32,609 nt of DNA from Pseudomonadota bacterium (lineage in GTDB: Bacteria; Pseudomonadota; Gammaproteobacteria; Steroidobacterales; Steroidobacteraceae). Below are positions 7,267-14,799 of the stretch, one piece after another. Location: contig JAJYLP010000040.1 in assembly GCA_021787615.1 (NCBI GenBank), forward strand, positions 1-32,609. Direction: 5' to 3'. Made by a program: the position numbers and the translations under genes. The notes below the pieces were generated by a model. It did no database searches. It saw only the letters and a list, made by a program, of their open reading frames with translations, and was not told the origin of the DNA. Each line of letters starts with the position of its first letter. Within the stretch, counting starts at the first letter, position 1.

Positions 7267-8541
7267 ATGGCCGAGTCCTCCCGCACGCTGCGGCGCGCCT
7301 CGACGCTGTCGCTCGCGGTGCTCGCGGGCATCAATCTGCTCAACTATCTCGACCGCTACGTGGTGGCGGCGGTGCTGCCGGAGCTGAAGCGCGCGCCGCT
7401 CGGGCTCAATGACCTGCAGCTCGGCACGCTGATGAGCGGCTTTCTGATCGTCTACATGGTGGCCGCCCCGGTGTTCGGGCGCCTCGGGGACCGCGGCTCG
7501 CGCACCCGCCCGATCGCCATCGGCGTGTTTCTCTGGAGCCTCGCGACGGGGCTGTCCGGCCTGGCGCGCAACTACCTCGAGCTGCTCGGCGCGCGCGCGG
7601 CCGTCGGCATCGGGGAGGCGGCCTACGGCACCATCGCCCCTTCGCTCCTTGCCGATCATTTCCCGCCGCGCACGCGCGGGCGGGCGTTTGCGCTGTTCAA
7701 CATGGCGATTCCTGTCGGTGCGGCGCTCGGGTACATCGTTGGCGGTCTCGTCGAGGCGCACTACGGGTGGCGGGCGGCGTTCTTCGTCGCGGGCGTGCCG
7801 GGCGTCGCGCTCGCTGTGTGGGTGTGGCGGCTGCCCGATCCGCCGCGCGGTGCGCAGGATGAGCCCGAGGGCGCGGCGGCCGCGCCGAGCGCGCCTGCCG
7901 GCTCGTGGCGGGTGTATGCGCGGCTCGCGCGCCATCGCCCATACCGGCTGACGGTGCTCGGCTACGCGGCCTACACGTTCGCTCTCGGCGGCATGGCCTT
8001 CTGGATGCCGTATTTTCTCGAGCACGTGCGGGGCGTACCGGGTGTCACGGCGACGGCGGGGTTCGGGGAGATTGTGGTGGTGACGGGCTTCCTCGGCACC
8101 TTCGCCGGCGGGTGGCTCGGGGATTACTGCCTGAAATTCTCGCCCCAGGCCTACCTGTGGCTGTCGGGCTGGGTGACGGTGCTCGCCGTCCCGGCGACCT
8201 ACCTGGCGCTCGCCTCGGGGACCCCGTGGGTCTTCTACGGGGCGCTCACGGTCGCGGAGCTGCTGCTGTTCATGTCGACCGGACCGATCAACACGGTCAT
8301 CGTCAACCTGGTGAGCCCCGCCGAGCGCGCCTGCGCCGTGGCGCTCAGCGTGTTCGTCATCCACGCCCTCGGCGATGTGATCTCCCCGTCCATCATCGGA
8401 GGGATCTCCGATACGACCTCGCTCGGCACGGCGGTGATGATCGTGCCGGTGGCGGTGGCGGTGTGCGCGCTGCTGTGGCTGCTCGCGGCGCGGGCCGATC
8501 GGGCGGCTCAGCGATCGACGAACGCCCTCTCGATGACATAA
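7267..8541 (+). CDS. MFS transporter, Spinster-like
   Basis: A 424-residue, twelve-helix major facilitator. The N-terminus reads INLLNYLDRYVVAAVLPELK, then DLQLGTLMSGFLIVYMVAAP and a shortened motif A, FGRLGDRGSR. This order (NYxDR in TM1, LQxGxLxSxF, GRLGDR) is typical of the Spinster group, whose members carry lipids, sugars or organic anions. The bacterial substrate cannot be read from sequence. ATG 7267 lies 11 bases after the kinase stop, suggesting co-transcription with it, although its ribosome binding site is weak. The 3' end overlaps the oppositely oriented fpr gene by 34 bases. Confidence 0.84.
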   Translation: MAESSRTLRRASTLSLAVLAGINLLNYLDRYVVAAVLPELKRAPLGLNDLQLGTLMSGFLIVYMVAAPVFGRLGDRGSRTRPIAIGVFLWSLATGLSGLARNYLELLGARAAVGIGEAAYGTIAPSLLADHFPPRTRGRAFALFNMAIPVGAALGYIVGGLVEAHYGWRAAFFVAGVPGVALAVWVWRLPDPPRGAQDEPEGAAAAPSAPAGSWRVYARLARHRPYRLTVLGYAAYTFALGGMAFWMPYFLEHVRGVPGVTATAGFGEIVVVTGFLGTFAGGWLGDYCLKFSPQAYLWLSGWVTVLAVPATYLALASGTPWVFYGALTVAELLLFMSTGPINTVIVNLVSPAERACAVALSVFVIHALGDVISPSIIGGISDTTSLGTAVMIVPVAVAVCALLWLLAARADRAAQRSTNALSMT

Positions 8542-9284
8542 TCGCCGCTCTCGCCGATGTGCGGCGACATCTTGAATCCGCGCGCATTGAGCAGCGCGCA
8601 GGTGTCGGTGAGCATTGCAGGGCTGCCGCACACCATGGCGCGGTCTTCGCCCGGATCGAGCGGCGGCAGGCCGAGATCGTAGGAGAGCCGTCCGGAGTCG
8701 ATCAGCGTGGTGAGCCGGCCGCGGTTGACGTGCGGCTCGCGGGTCACGGCCGGGTAGTAGAGCAGCTTCTCGCTCACCCACTCCCCGAGCAGCTCGTGGG
8801 CCTTGAGCTCCTCGATGCGGTGCTTGAGCACCGCCGTCTCGCGCGCCCAGCGCACGCCGTGCACGAAGATGATGCGCTCGAAGCGCTCGTAGGTCTCCGG
8901 GTCCTTGATCACGCTCATGAAGGGGGCCGCGCCCGTGCCGGTGGAGAGCAGATACAGCCGCTTACCCGGCTTCAGATCGTGCAGCACCAGAGTGCCGGTG
9001 GGCTTGCGACTGACCAGCACCTCATCGCCTTCACGGATGTGCTGCAGGCGAGAGGTGAGCGGGCCGTCCGGCACCTTGATGCTGAGGAACTCCAGGTGCT
9101 CCTCATGGTTGGCGCTGGCGATGCTGTAGGCGCGCAGCAGCGGCCTGGAATCCACCCGCAGCCCCACCATGACGAACTGGCCGTTCTCAAAGCGCAGGCC
9201 CGCATCGCGCGTCGTGGTGAAGGTGAATTGCGTGTCCGTCCAGTGCTGGACCGAGAGCACCCGTTCGCTGCCGATCGCCGCCAA
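8508..9284 (-). CDS. fpr: Ferredoxin-NADP(+) reductase
   Basis: A 258-residue FAD enzyme that exchanges electrons between NADPH and ferredoxin or flavodoxin in the cytoplasm. The FAD-binding RAYSIAS motif (about residues 51-57), the NADP-binding GTGAAPFMS, the nicotinamide-region VCGSPAM, and a C-terminal GDYVIERAFVDR are all present. They match the bacterial subclass I Fpr of Azotobacter/Pseudomonas type, with its short C-terminal extension beyond the usual aromatic position. The start is a TTG at 9284, supported by GAGGTAGG on the minus strand 5 bases upstream; no ATG fits. A plant-type ferredoxin is encoded 20 kb away at 29485-29754 and could be a partner. Confidence 0.93.
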   Translation of the reverse strand: MAAIGSERVLSVQHWTDTQFTFTTTRDAGLRFENGQFVMVGLRVDSRPLLRAYSIASANHEEHLEFLSIKVPDGPLTSRLQHIREGDEVLVSRKPTGTLVLHDLKPGKRLYLLSTGTGAAPFMSVIKDPETYERFERIIFVHGVRWARETAVLKHRIEELKAHELLGEWVSEKLLYYPAVTREPHVNRGRLTTLIDSGRLSYDLGLPPLDPGEDRAMVCGSPAMLTDTCALLNARGFKMSPHIGESGDYVIERAFVDR

Positions 9285-9414
9285 GTGTGCCTACCTCGCT
9301 GTTTAGCCGGGAAATTCAGCGGGGCGCATTGTACCGGGGCGCGGCCGGCGGGGGGATGATTTTGCGGTATTTCCTCATGTTTCTGCGGCATGTTCCGCCC
9401 CCGGGATGGCCTGT

Positions 9415-9452
9415 CGGGGCATCGCGACAAGCGCGGCTGCTATGATGCCCCG
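9415..9452 (+). promoter_or_regulatory. Candidate extended -10 promoter inside an inverted repeat
   Basis: TGCTATGAT (9438-9446) is an extended -10 element (TGn plus TATGAT) 42 bases before the dehydrogenase ATG; no good -35 is seen. It lies within a 9-bp perfect inverted repeat, CGGGGCATC (9415-9423) and GATGCCCCG (9444-9452). The right arm overlaps the -10, as would suit a repressor site. The rest of the 203-base gap (9285-9487) holds the divergent upstream region of fpr, with a TACAAT on the minus strand (9333-9328) and no convincing -35. Confidence 0.4.
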
Positions 9453-9487
9453 GGCCGCGCCGCGCGGCCGCGGCATACGAGGCGCAT

Positions 9488-10336
9488 ATGGGGGATTCGA
9501 GCAGCGCAGGTCTGCGGGGACGCACGCTATTCATCACCGGGGCGAGCCGGGGCATCGGGCTTGCGATCGCGCTTCGAGCCGCAGGGGAAGGCGCGAACGT
9601 AGCCGTGGCCGCGAAGACCACGGAGCCGCATCCCAGGCTGCCCGGCACCATCTACACCGCCGCCGAGCAGATCGAGGCCGCGGGCGGCAAGGCGCTCGCG
9701 CTGCCGCTCGATGTCCGGGACGACGAGCAGGTGCGAGCGGCGATCGAGCGGACCGCGCAGGTCTTCGGCGGCATCGACATTCTGGTCAACAACGCGAGCG
9801 CCATCAGCCTGACCCCGACGCGCGCGACCGACATGCGCCGCTTCGACCTGATGCACTCGATCAACACGCGCGGCACACTGCTCTGCAGCAAGCTGGCCGC
9901 CCCGTACCTTGCCCGCGGAGCGAACCCGCACATCCTCGTGCTGGCGCCGCCGCTGAATCTCGAGGCGCGCTGGTTCGCACCGCACCTGCCGTACTCGCTC
10001 GCCAAATTCGGCATGAGCCTGTGCGTGCTGGGACTGGCCGGGGAGCTCGCCGCCGACGGCATCGCGGTGAATGCCCTCTGGCCGCGCACCGTGATCGGCA
10101 CGGCCGCCCTGAAAGTCGCGCTCGCCGGCGCGCCGCCGGAGGCGCTGCGGCGCGTGCGCACGCCTGAGATCGTCGCTGACGCCGCTTGCGCGATCCTGAA
10201 GCGCGACAGCCGCTCGTTCACCGGGCGGTTCTGCATCGACGAGCAGGTGCTGCGGGAGGAGGGGGTGAGCGACTTCTCGACCTACCGGCAAAGCGGTGTG
10301 CGCGAGGAGGAGCTGCTGACGGATCTGTTCGTGTAA
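9488..10336 (+). CDS. HSDL2-like short-chain dehydrogenase/reductase
   Basis: A 282-residue SDR protein. The dinucleotide motif TGASRGIG (residues 18-25), the NNAS motif and the active-site Tyr169/Lys173 (PYSLAKFGMS) are present. The surrounding segments APPLNLEARWF and VNALWPRTVIGTAALK identify the branch related to hydroxysteroid dehydrogenase-like protein 2 (HSDL2) rather than FabG. In that branch the catalytic serine sits in ISPPLN; here the equivalent residue is Ala153, so the usual Ser-Tyr-Lys triad is incomplete. The substrate is unknown; HSDL2 relatives are linked to lipid metabolism and often carry an SCP2 domain, which is absent here. A weak GAGG precedes the ATG. No co-transcribed partner is evident. 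Confidence 0.85.
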   Translation: MGDSSSAGLRGRTLFITGASRGIGLAIALRAAGEGANVAVAAKTTEPHPRLPGTIYTAAEQIEAAGGKALALPLDVRDDEQVRAAIERTAQVFGGIDILVNNASAISLTPTRATDMRRFDLMHSINTRGTLLCSKLAAPYLARGANPHILVLAPPLNLEARWFAPHLPYSLAKFGMSLCVLGLAGELAADGIAVNALWPRTVIGTAALKVALAGAPPEALRRVRTPEIVADAACAILKRDSRSFTGRFCIDEQVLREEGVSDFSTYRQSGVREEELLTDLFV

Positions 10337-10408
10337 TGGCCCGAACCCGGCTACTTGCGTGAAACACTCCCTGCGCTGAACCTCCACAGTTGTTGGCAGC
10401 GCGAATTG

Positions 10409-10438
10409 GTGACACAACGTGACTCATCGTGACACATC
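10409..10438 (+). repeat. Three tandem 10-bp direct repeats upstream of the antitoxin
   Basis: GTGACACAAC (10409-10418), GTGACTCATC (10419-10428) and GTGACACATC (10429-10438) are consecutive and fit the consensus GTGACNCANC. The 10-bp period puts each copy on nearly the same DNA face. The array ends one base before the GGAG ribosome binding site (10440-10443) of the antitoxin gene, the usual place for an autoregulatory operator. The rest of the 114-base gap after the dehydrogenase shows nothing else. Confidence 0.7.
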
Positions 10439-10450
10439 TGGAGCGGTTCC

Positions 10451-10717
10451 GTGGATGCAACGAAGGTGGGAGTGCGGGAGTTCCGGCATCGATTCGGGGA
10501 ATACGCCGAAGCGGACAAGCCCATTGCCGTCACCAAGCACGGACGGACGGTCGGGTTTTACATCCCGGTGCGTCGCCGGCCCGAAACGGAGGACCTGGTC
10601 GCGTATCGGGAGGCCAGTGAATCCCTTCAGGCGTGGGTGCGCGAGAGGGGCGTGAGCGAGGCGGCGCTTGTGGAGGAATTCGACAGGCTGAGGAAGGAAA
10701 AGCGGCGTCGTGGCTGA
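10451..10717 (+). CDS. Phd/YefM-family antitoxin
   Basis: An 88-residue protein. The N-terminal half (VGVREFRHRFGEYAEADKPI followed by AVTKHGRTVGFYIPV) is the Phd/YefM DNA-binding fold, with the signature R-E-F-R-x-x-F and the V-T-x-H-G-R strand. The C-terminal half (about residues 45-88) is charged and helical, as expected of the toxin-wrapping tail. It starts at GTG 10451 with GGAG seven bases upstream; the nearby ATG is out of frame. Its last 8 bases overlap the GTG start of a PIN-type toxin, the classic toxin-antitoxin overlap. Family knowledge predicts repression of its own operon, probably through the tandem repeats just upstream. The antitoxin looks intact although the toxin is broken. 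Confidence 0.85.
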   Translation: MDATKVGVREFRHRFGEYAEADKPIAVTKHGRTVGFYIPVRRRPETEDLVAYREASESLQAWVRERGVSEAALVEEFDRLRKEKRRRG

Positions 10718-11122
10718 ACGCTCACTGGTGCTCGACGCCAACATCGTGCTGCGGGCGGTGCTCGGCAAGCGGGTGCGCGAGATGGTCGGGTGTTATGCCG
10801 CTGATGTCGGTCGATTTGCGCCCGATAGGGTGTTTCGCGAAGTCGAGAAGCCTTGGCGCCGCGTGCCGCCAAGGCTGCAATGCCGGTGAAGCTAGCGACG
10901 CCAGTCTATGAACGCATGGTGGTGATCGTGCAGGAGTTGCCGCAGTCCGCCTCTGCGCAATACGAAAGCGATGCGCGTGCTCGTATCGACTGCGTGGATC
11001 GTGACGATTGGCCAGTCGTCGCCAGCGCGCTGTTGCTTGAATGCCCGATCTGAACCGAGGACCGGGACTTCTTCGGCCGTGGAGGGTCGATTTGGGCGAC
11101 GGATCGCATCGAGCGTTGTCTC
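10710..11122 (+). pseudogene. PIN-domain toxin (VapC-like), frameshifted and with a nonsense codon
   Basis: The first frame opens at GTG 10710 with LVLDANIVLRAVLGKRVRE, holding the first PIN aspartate, and continues to FAPDRVFREVEKPW before running into a TGA at 10887. The middle and end lie in another frame (from about 10853): VYERMVVIVQELP, then DARARIDCVDRDDWPVVASA and LLLECPI. There a TGA (11051-11053) stands exactly where related proteins have the Trp of CPIWTEDRDFFG, and TEDRDFFGRGGSIWATDR follows in the same frame. So there is one frame change near 10850-10880 plus a Trp-to-stop mutation. Total length (about 137 codons) is close to that expected for a full PIN toxin, so decay looks recent. 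Functional ribonuclease activity is unlikely. Confidence 0.82.
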
Positions 11123-11214
11123 GCGAAAGCGGTAGACCGCGGGGTCGAGGATTCCGGTGCCGCGACACGGGGGCTCGTTAGGGAATCGCCGGTGCGCGGA
11201 TACACTCCCCAGGC

Positions 11215-11943
11215 TCAGCCGATGCGGTGCCTGAGGTCGATGCCGGCGAGCTCGTAGCCCTTCCTGAAATCGCGGATGTGCCGCGCCATCCATTGGCGTG
11301 CGGCCTCCGGGTCGCGCCGCTCGAGGGCCTCGAGCAGGCGCCGCTGGGCAGCGGCGATGCGCGAGCGGGCCTGCGCCACCTGATCGATCATGTCGCGCAG
11401 CGAGGGCTCGAGCAGCTCGATGAGCGGCTCGTGCACCAGCGCAAAGACCTGATTGTGCGTGGCCGCGCCGAGGGCGCGGAAGAACTCGGCCGTGTGGTGC
11501 ACGGCTTTATCGGTCGCGGCGTTTTCCGCATCGAATCTCGCGCGCACCGCCGCCAAGTGCTCGAGGTCGGCCGCGTTGCGCGAGCGCGCGGCGCTCTCCG
11601 CGACGGGGGGCTCGAACTCCGTGAGCGCCGTCCAGACCTCGAGGAAGGTGACATCGTGCAGCGCCAGCGCCCGGCTGACATCCTTGGCGATCGCGCGATG
11701 CTGCGGGCGGGTCACGGTCATGCGCTTGGAGCCGGGGCGGCGCTCGAGCAGCCCGCTGCACTCCAGCTCGCGCAGCGCCTCGCGCACTGTCGAGCGGTTC
11801 ACTCCGAGCTGGCGGGCAAGCTCGGTCTCCGGCGGCAGTCGCTCGCCCTCGCGCAGCGTGCGGCTGAGGATGCGCTCGGTGATGGCATCGGCCACCCTGC
11901 GGTAGGCGGGCGTGAGCGCGATCTGATCGAACTCAACGTTCAT
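11215..11943 (-). CDS. FadR-subfamily GntR transcriptional regulator (candidate regulator of leucine catabolism)
   Basis: A 242-residue regulator. The N-terminal winged helix-turn-helix (about residues 10-75) contains LREGERLPPETELARQLGVN followed by RSTVREALRELECSGLLERR, the GntR signature. The C-terminal all-helical domain (about 90-235) carries FDAENAATDKAVHHTAEFF and related helices of the FCD type, which bind small carboxylates or acyl ligands, often with a metal held by Asp and His. ATG 11943 is 5 bases after the isovaleryl-CoA dehydrogenase stop, so the two form an operon. A perfect FadR-type palindrome lies in the divergent promoter at 13154-13166. By inference it represses this leucine/isovalerate unit and itself. 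Characterised proteobacterial regulators of these genes that I know are of MerR (LiuR) or TetR (LiuQ) type. Confidence 0.88.
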   Translation of the reverse strand: MNVEFDQIALTPAYRRVADAITERILSRTLREGERLPPETELARQLGVNRSTVREALRELECSGLLERRPGSKRMTVTRPQHRAIAKDVSRALALHDVTFLEVWTALTEFEPPVAESAARSRNAADLEHLAAVRARFDAENAATDKAVHHTAEFFRALGAATHNQVFALVHEPLIELLEPSLRDMIDQVAQARSRIAAAQRRLLEALERRDPEAARQWMARHIRDFRKGYELAGIDLRHRIG

Positions 11944-11948
11944 CGGGC

Positions 11949-13136
11949 TCAGTCCGCCGCCTCGAACAGCTCCCGTCCGATGAGCATGCGGCGGATCTCC
12001 TGCGTGCCGGCGCCGATCTCGTAGAGCTTCGCATCGCGCAGCAGCCTTCCGGCCGGATACTCGTTGATGTAGCCGTTGCCGCCGAGGGCCTGAATGGCCT
12101 CGAGCGCGACGCGGGTGGCGTGCTCGGCGGAAAAAAGGATGCACGCGGCGGCGTCGCGCCGCTGGACCTGGCCGGCATCACAGGCGCGCGCCACGCTGTA
12201 GACGTACGCGCGGCTCGCGCCGAGCGCGGCGTACATGTCGGCGAGCTTGGCCTGCATCAGCTCGAACGTGCCGATCGGCTGGCCGAACTGCTTGCGCTCG
12301 CGCACGTAGGGCAGCACCAGATCCAGCGCGGCGGCCATCAGCCCGAGCGGCCCGCCGGCGAGCACGACGCGCTCGTAATCGAGGCCGCTCATCAGCACGC
12401 GCACGCCGCCGTTTTCCGCACCGAGCAGGTTCTCGCGCGGCACCTCGCATTGCTCGAACACCAGCTCGCAGGTGCTCGAGCCGCGCATGCCGAGCTTGTC
12501 GAGCTTCTGCGCGGTGCTGAAGCCCGGCATGCCCCGCTCGATGATGAAGGCGCTGATGCCGCGGCTGCCGGCCGAGGGGTCTGTCTTGGCGTAGACGATC
12601 AGCACGTCGGCGTCAGGGCCGTTGGTGATCCACATCTTGCGTCCCGTGAGCACGAACCGGTCGGCGCGCCGCTCGGCGCGCAGCTGCAAGGAGGTGACGT
12701 CGGAGCCCGCCTGAGGCTCGGACATCGCGAGCGCCCCGACGTGCTCGCCGCTGACGAGCTTCGGCAGATAGCGCTTGCGCTGGGCGTCCGAGCCGTTCAG
12801 GCGCAGCTGGTTGACGCACAGGTTCGAGTGCGCGCCGTAGGAGAGACCGACGGACCCCGAGGCCCGCGAGATCTCCTCCATGGCGATGACGTGGGCGAGG
12901 TAGCCGAGCCCGGTGCCGCCCCAGCGCTCGGGCACCGTGATGCCGAGCAGCCCCAGGGCGCCGAGCTCGGGCCACAGATCGCGCGGAAAGGCGTTGTCGC
13001 GGTCGATCGCGGCGGCGCGCGGCGCGATGCGCTCGAGGGCGAAGCGGCGCACCTGCGCACGGATCTCTCCTGTGGTCTCATCCAGGCCGAGGCCGCTGTC
13101 GATCGGGTCGTGGGCGGGCATGAGCTTGTCTTCCAT
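11949..13136 (-). CDS. liuA: Isovaleryl-CoA dehydrogenase
   Basis: A 395-residue acyl-CoA dehydrogenase that oxidises isovaleryl-CoA to 3-methylcrotonyl-CoA in leucine degradation, passing electrons to ETF. Family motifs are [14 protein letters not shown] and [19 protein letters not shown] at the FAD site, and [20 protein letters not shown] with [10 protein letters not shown] at the C-terminus. The catalytic base is Glu255 in [15 protein letters not shown], the position used by isovaleryl-CoA dehydrogenase (Glu254 in the human enzyme) rather than the C-terminal Glu of other acyl-CoA dehydrogenases; Gly-Tyr-Ile stands there instead. This fixes the substrate class. ATG 13136 begins [10 protein letters not shown]; Met6 is a possible alternative. 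It is divergent from the carboxylase genes that use its product. Confidence 0.94.
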   Translation of the reverse strand: MEDKLMPAHDPIDSGLGLDETTGEIRAQVRRFALERIAPRAAAIDRDNAFPRDLWPELGALGLLGITVPERWGGTGLGYLAHVIAMEEISRASGSVGLSYGAHSNLCVNQLRLNGSDAQRKRYLPKLVSGEHVGALAMSEPQAGSDVTSLQLRAERRADRFVLTGRKMWITNGPDADVLIVYAKTDPSAGSRGISAFIIERGMPGFSTAQKLDKLGMRGSSTCELVFEQCEVPRENLLGAENGGVRVLMSGLDYERVVLAGGPLGLMAAALDLVLPYVRERKQFGQPIGTFELMQAKLADMYAALGASRAYVYSVARACDAGQVQRRDAAACILFSAEHATRVALEAIQALGGNGYINEYPAGRLLRDAKLYEIGAGTQEIRRMLIGRELFEAAD

Positions 13137-13166
13137 TGGATCAGGACGGTATTATTGTCCGACAAT
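13126..13166. promoter_or_regulatory. Divergent promoter with a perfect GntR/FadR-type operator
   Basis: ATTGT-CCG-ACAAT (13154-13166) is a perfect palindrome fitting the FadR-family pattern TNGTNNNACNA. On the plus strand TATTAT (13150-13155) is a good -10, with TTGTCT (13126-13131) as a weak -35 18 bases upstream. On the minus strand AATAAT (13156-13151) is a good -10 for the dehydrogenase. Both -10 elements overlap or touch the palindrome, so one bound repressor could block both directions. Only 50 bases separate the two start codons. Confidence 0.7.
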
Positions 13167-13186
13167 CCGGCTATCGTGACAAGCCC

Positions 13187-14791
13187 ATGCCCCGCATCGA
13201 AACCCGGCTCGACACCCGCTCGCAGGAGTTCCAGGACAACGCGCGTGCGCTGCGCGAGCTCGCGGCCGAGCTGAAGCGTGAAGTCGAGCGCGTCGCCTCG
13301 GGCGGCCCGGCCGCGGCGCTTGCCCGGCACCGCGCCGCGGGCAAGCTCACGGCCCGCGAGCGCGTGCGGCTGCTGCTCGATCCGGGCAGCCCCTTCCTCG
13401 AGCTCTCGCAGCTCGCCGCGCACGGCCTGTACGGCGGCGGCATCGCCTGCGGCGGCATCGTGACCGGGATCGGACGGGTGAGCGGACGCGAATGCGTCAT
13501 CGTCGCCAACGATCCGACCGTCAAGGGCGGCACCTACTACCCGGTGACCGTCAAGAAGCATCTGCGCGCCCAGGAGATCGCCCGCGAGAACCGGTTGCCG
13601 TGCGTCTACCTGGTGGAGAGCGGCGGGGCGTTCCTGTCGGCGCAGGATGAGGTGTTCCCGGACAAGGAGCACTTCGGGCGCATCTTCTACAACCAGGCGA
13701 CGCTCTCTGCGCTCGGGGTGGCGCAGATCGCGGTGGTGCACGGCTCGTGCACCGCCGGCGGCGCCTACGTGCCGGCAATGGCCGACGAGAACGTCATCGT
13801 GCGCAATCAGGGCCGGGTGTTCCTCGGCGGGCCGCCGTTGGTGAAGGCGGCCACCGGCGAGGACATCGACGCCGAGTCGCTCGGCGGGGCCGATGTGCAC
13901 TGCCGCGAGTCGGGCGTGTGCGACCACTACGCGGAAAACGACAGCCACGCGCTCGCGATCGCGCGGCGCATCGTGGCGCGGCTTCGAGCGGCGCCATGCA
14001 CCGATCCGCCGTGCGCGCCGCGCGAGCCGCACTATGCTCCGGCGGAGCTCTACGGGGTGGTGCCCGAGAGTCTGCGCCGGCCTTACGACGTGCGCGAGGT
14101 GATCGCGCGGCTCACCGACGGCTCGGAGCTCGAGGAGTTCAAGCATCTCTACGGCACCACGCTGGTGTGCGGGTTTGCGCACTTCGGCGGCTACCCGGTC
14201 GGCATCCTCGCCAACAACGGCATTCTGTTCTCGGAGAGCGCGCTGAAGGGGACTCACTTCATCGAGCTGTGCTCGCGAGAGGGCATCCCGCTGGTGTTCC
14301 TGCAGAACATCACCGGCTTCATGGTGGGGCGCAAGGCCGAGGCGGGCGGCATCGCGCGCGATGGCGCCAAGCTCGTCACGGCGGTCGCTTGCGCGCGTGT
14401 GCCGAAGTTCACGGTCATCATCGGCGGCAGCTACGGCGCGGGCAACTACGCCATGTGCGGACGGGCTTACGGACCCCGGCTGCTCTTCCAGTGGCCCAAC
14501 GCGCGCATCTCGGTGATGGGCGGGGAGCAGGCCGCGAGCGTGCTCGCCACTGTCAAGCGCGGACAGATCGAGTCCGGCGGCGGGCGCTGGAGCGAGGAGC
14601 AGGAGACAGCCTTCAAACAGCCCATCCGCGAGCAATACGAGCGCCAGGGGCACCCGTACTACGCCTCGGCGCGTCTCTGGGATGATGGGGTGATCGATCC
14701 GCTCGAGACGCGCCGCATACTCACGCTCGCTCTCGCGGCCGCCCGCAACGCGCCCGAGGAAGACACCCGTTTCGGCCTGTTCCGCATGTGA
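13187..14791 (+). CDS. liuB: 3-Methylcrotonyl-CoA carboxylase, beta (carboxyltransferase) subunit
   Basis: A 534-residue carboxyltransferase that moves CO2 from biotin to 3-methylcrotonyl-CoA, giving 3-methylglutaconyl-CoA. The N-terminal crotonase-like half contains [38 protein letters not shown] and [20 protein letters not shown], characteristic of methylcrotonyl- rather than propionyl-CoA carboxylase. The C-terminal half has [20 protein letters not shown] and [19 protein letters not shown] chose ATG 13187 ([19 protein letters not shown]) because an earlier in-frame codon at 13136 would run through the promoter. The stop overlaps a possible GTG of the alpha subunit gene. Confidence 0.95.
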   Translation: MPRIETRLDTRSQEFQDNARALRELAAELKREVERVASGGPAAALARHRAAGKLTARERVRLLLDPGSPFLELSQLAAHGLYGGGIACGGIVTGIGRVSGRECVIVANDPTVKGGTYYPVTVKKHLRAQEIARENRLPCVYLVESGGAFLSAQDEVFPDKEHFGRIFYNQATLSALGVAQIAVVHGSCTAGGAYVPAMADENVIVRNQGRVFLGGPPLVKAATGEDIDAESLGGADVHCRESGVCDHYAENDSHALAIARRIVARLRAAPCTDPPCAPREPHYAPAELYGVVPESLRRPYDVREVIARLTDGSELEEFKHLYGTTLVCGFAHFGGYPVGILANNGILFSESALKGTHFIELCSREGIPLVFLQNITGFMVGRKAEAGGIARDGAKLVTAVACARVPKFTVIIGGSYGAGNYAMCGRAYGPRLLFQWPNARISVMGGEQAASVLATVKRGQIESGGGRWSEEQETAFKQPIREQYERQGHPYYASARLWDDGVIDPLETRRILTLALAAARNAPEEDTRFGLFRM

Positions 14792-14799
14792 GCGCCCCG

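Noticed and set aside
11051-11053. TGA read as Trp or selenocysteine in the PIN toxin.
   Set aside because: TGA clearly ends many genes in this window, no SECIS-like hairpin was seen, and the same gene also has a frame change, so decay is simpler.
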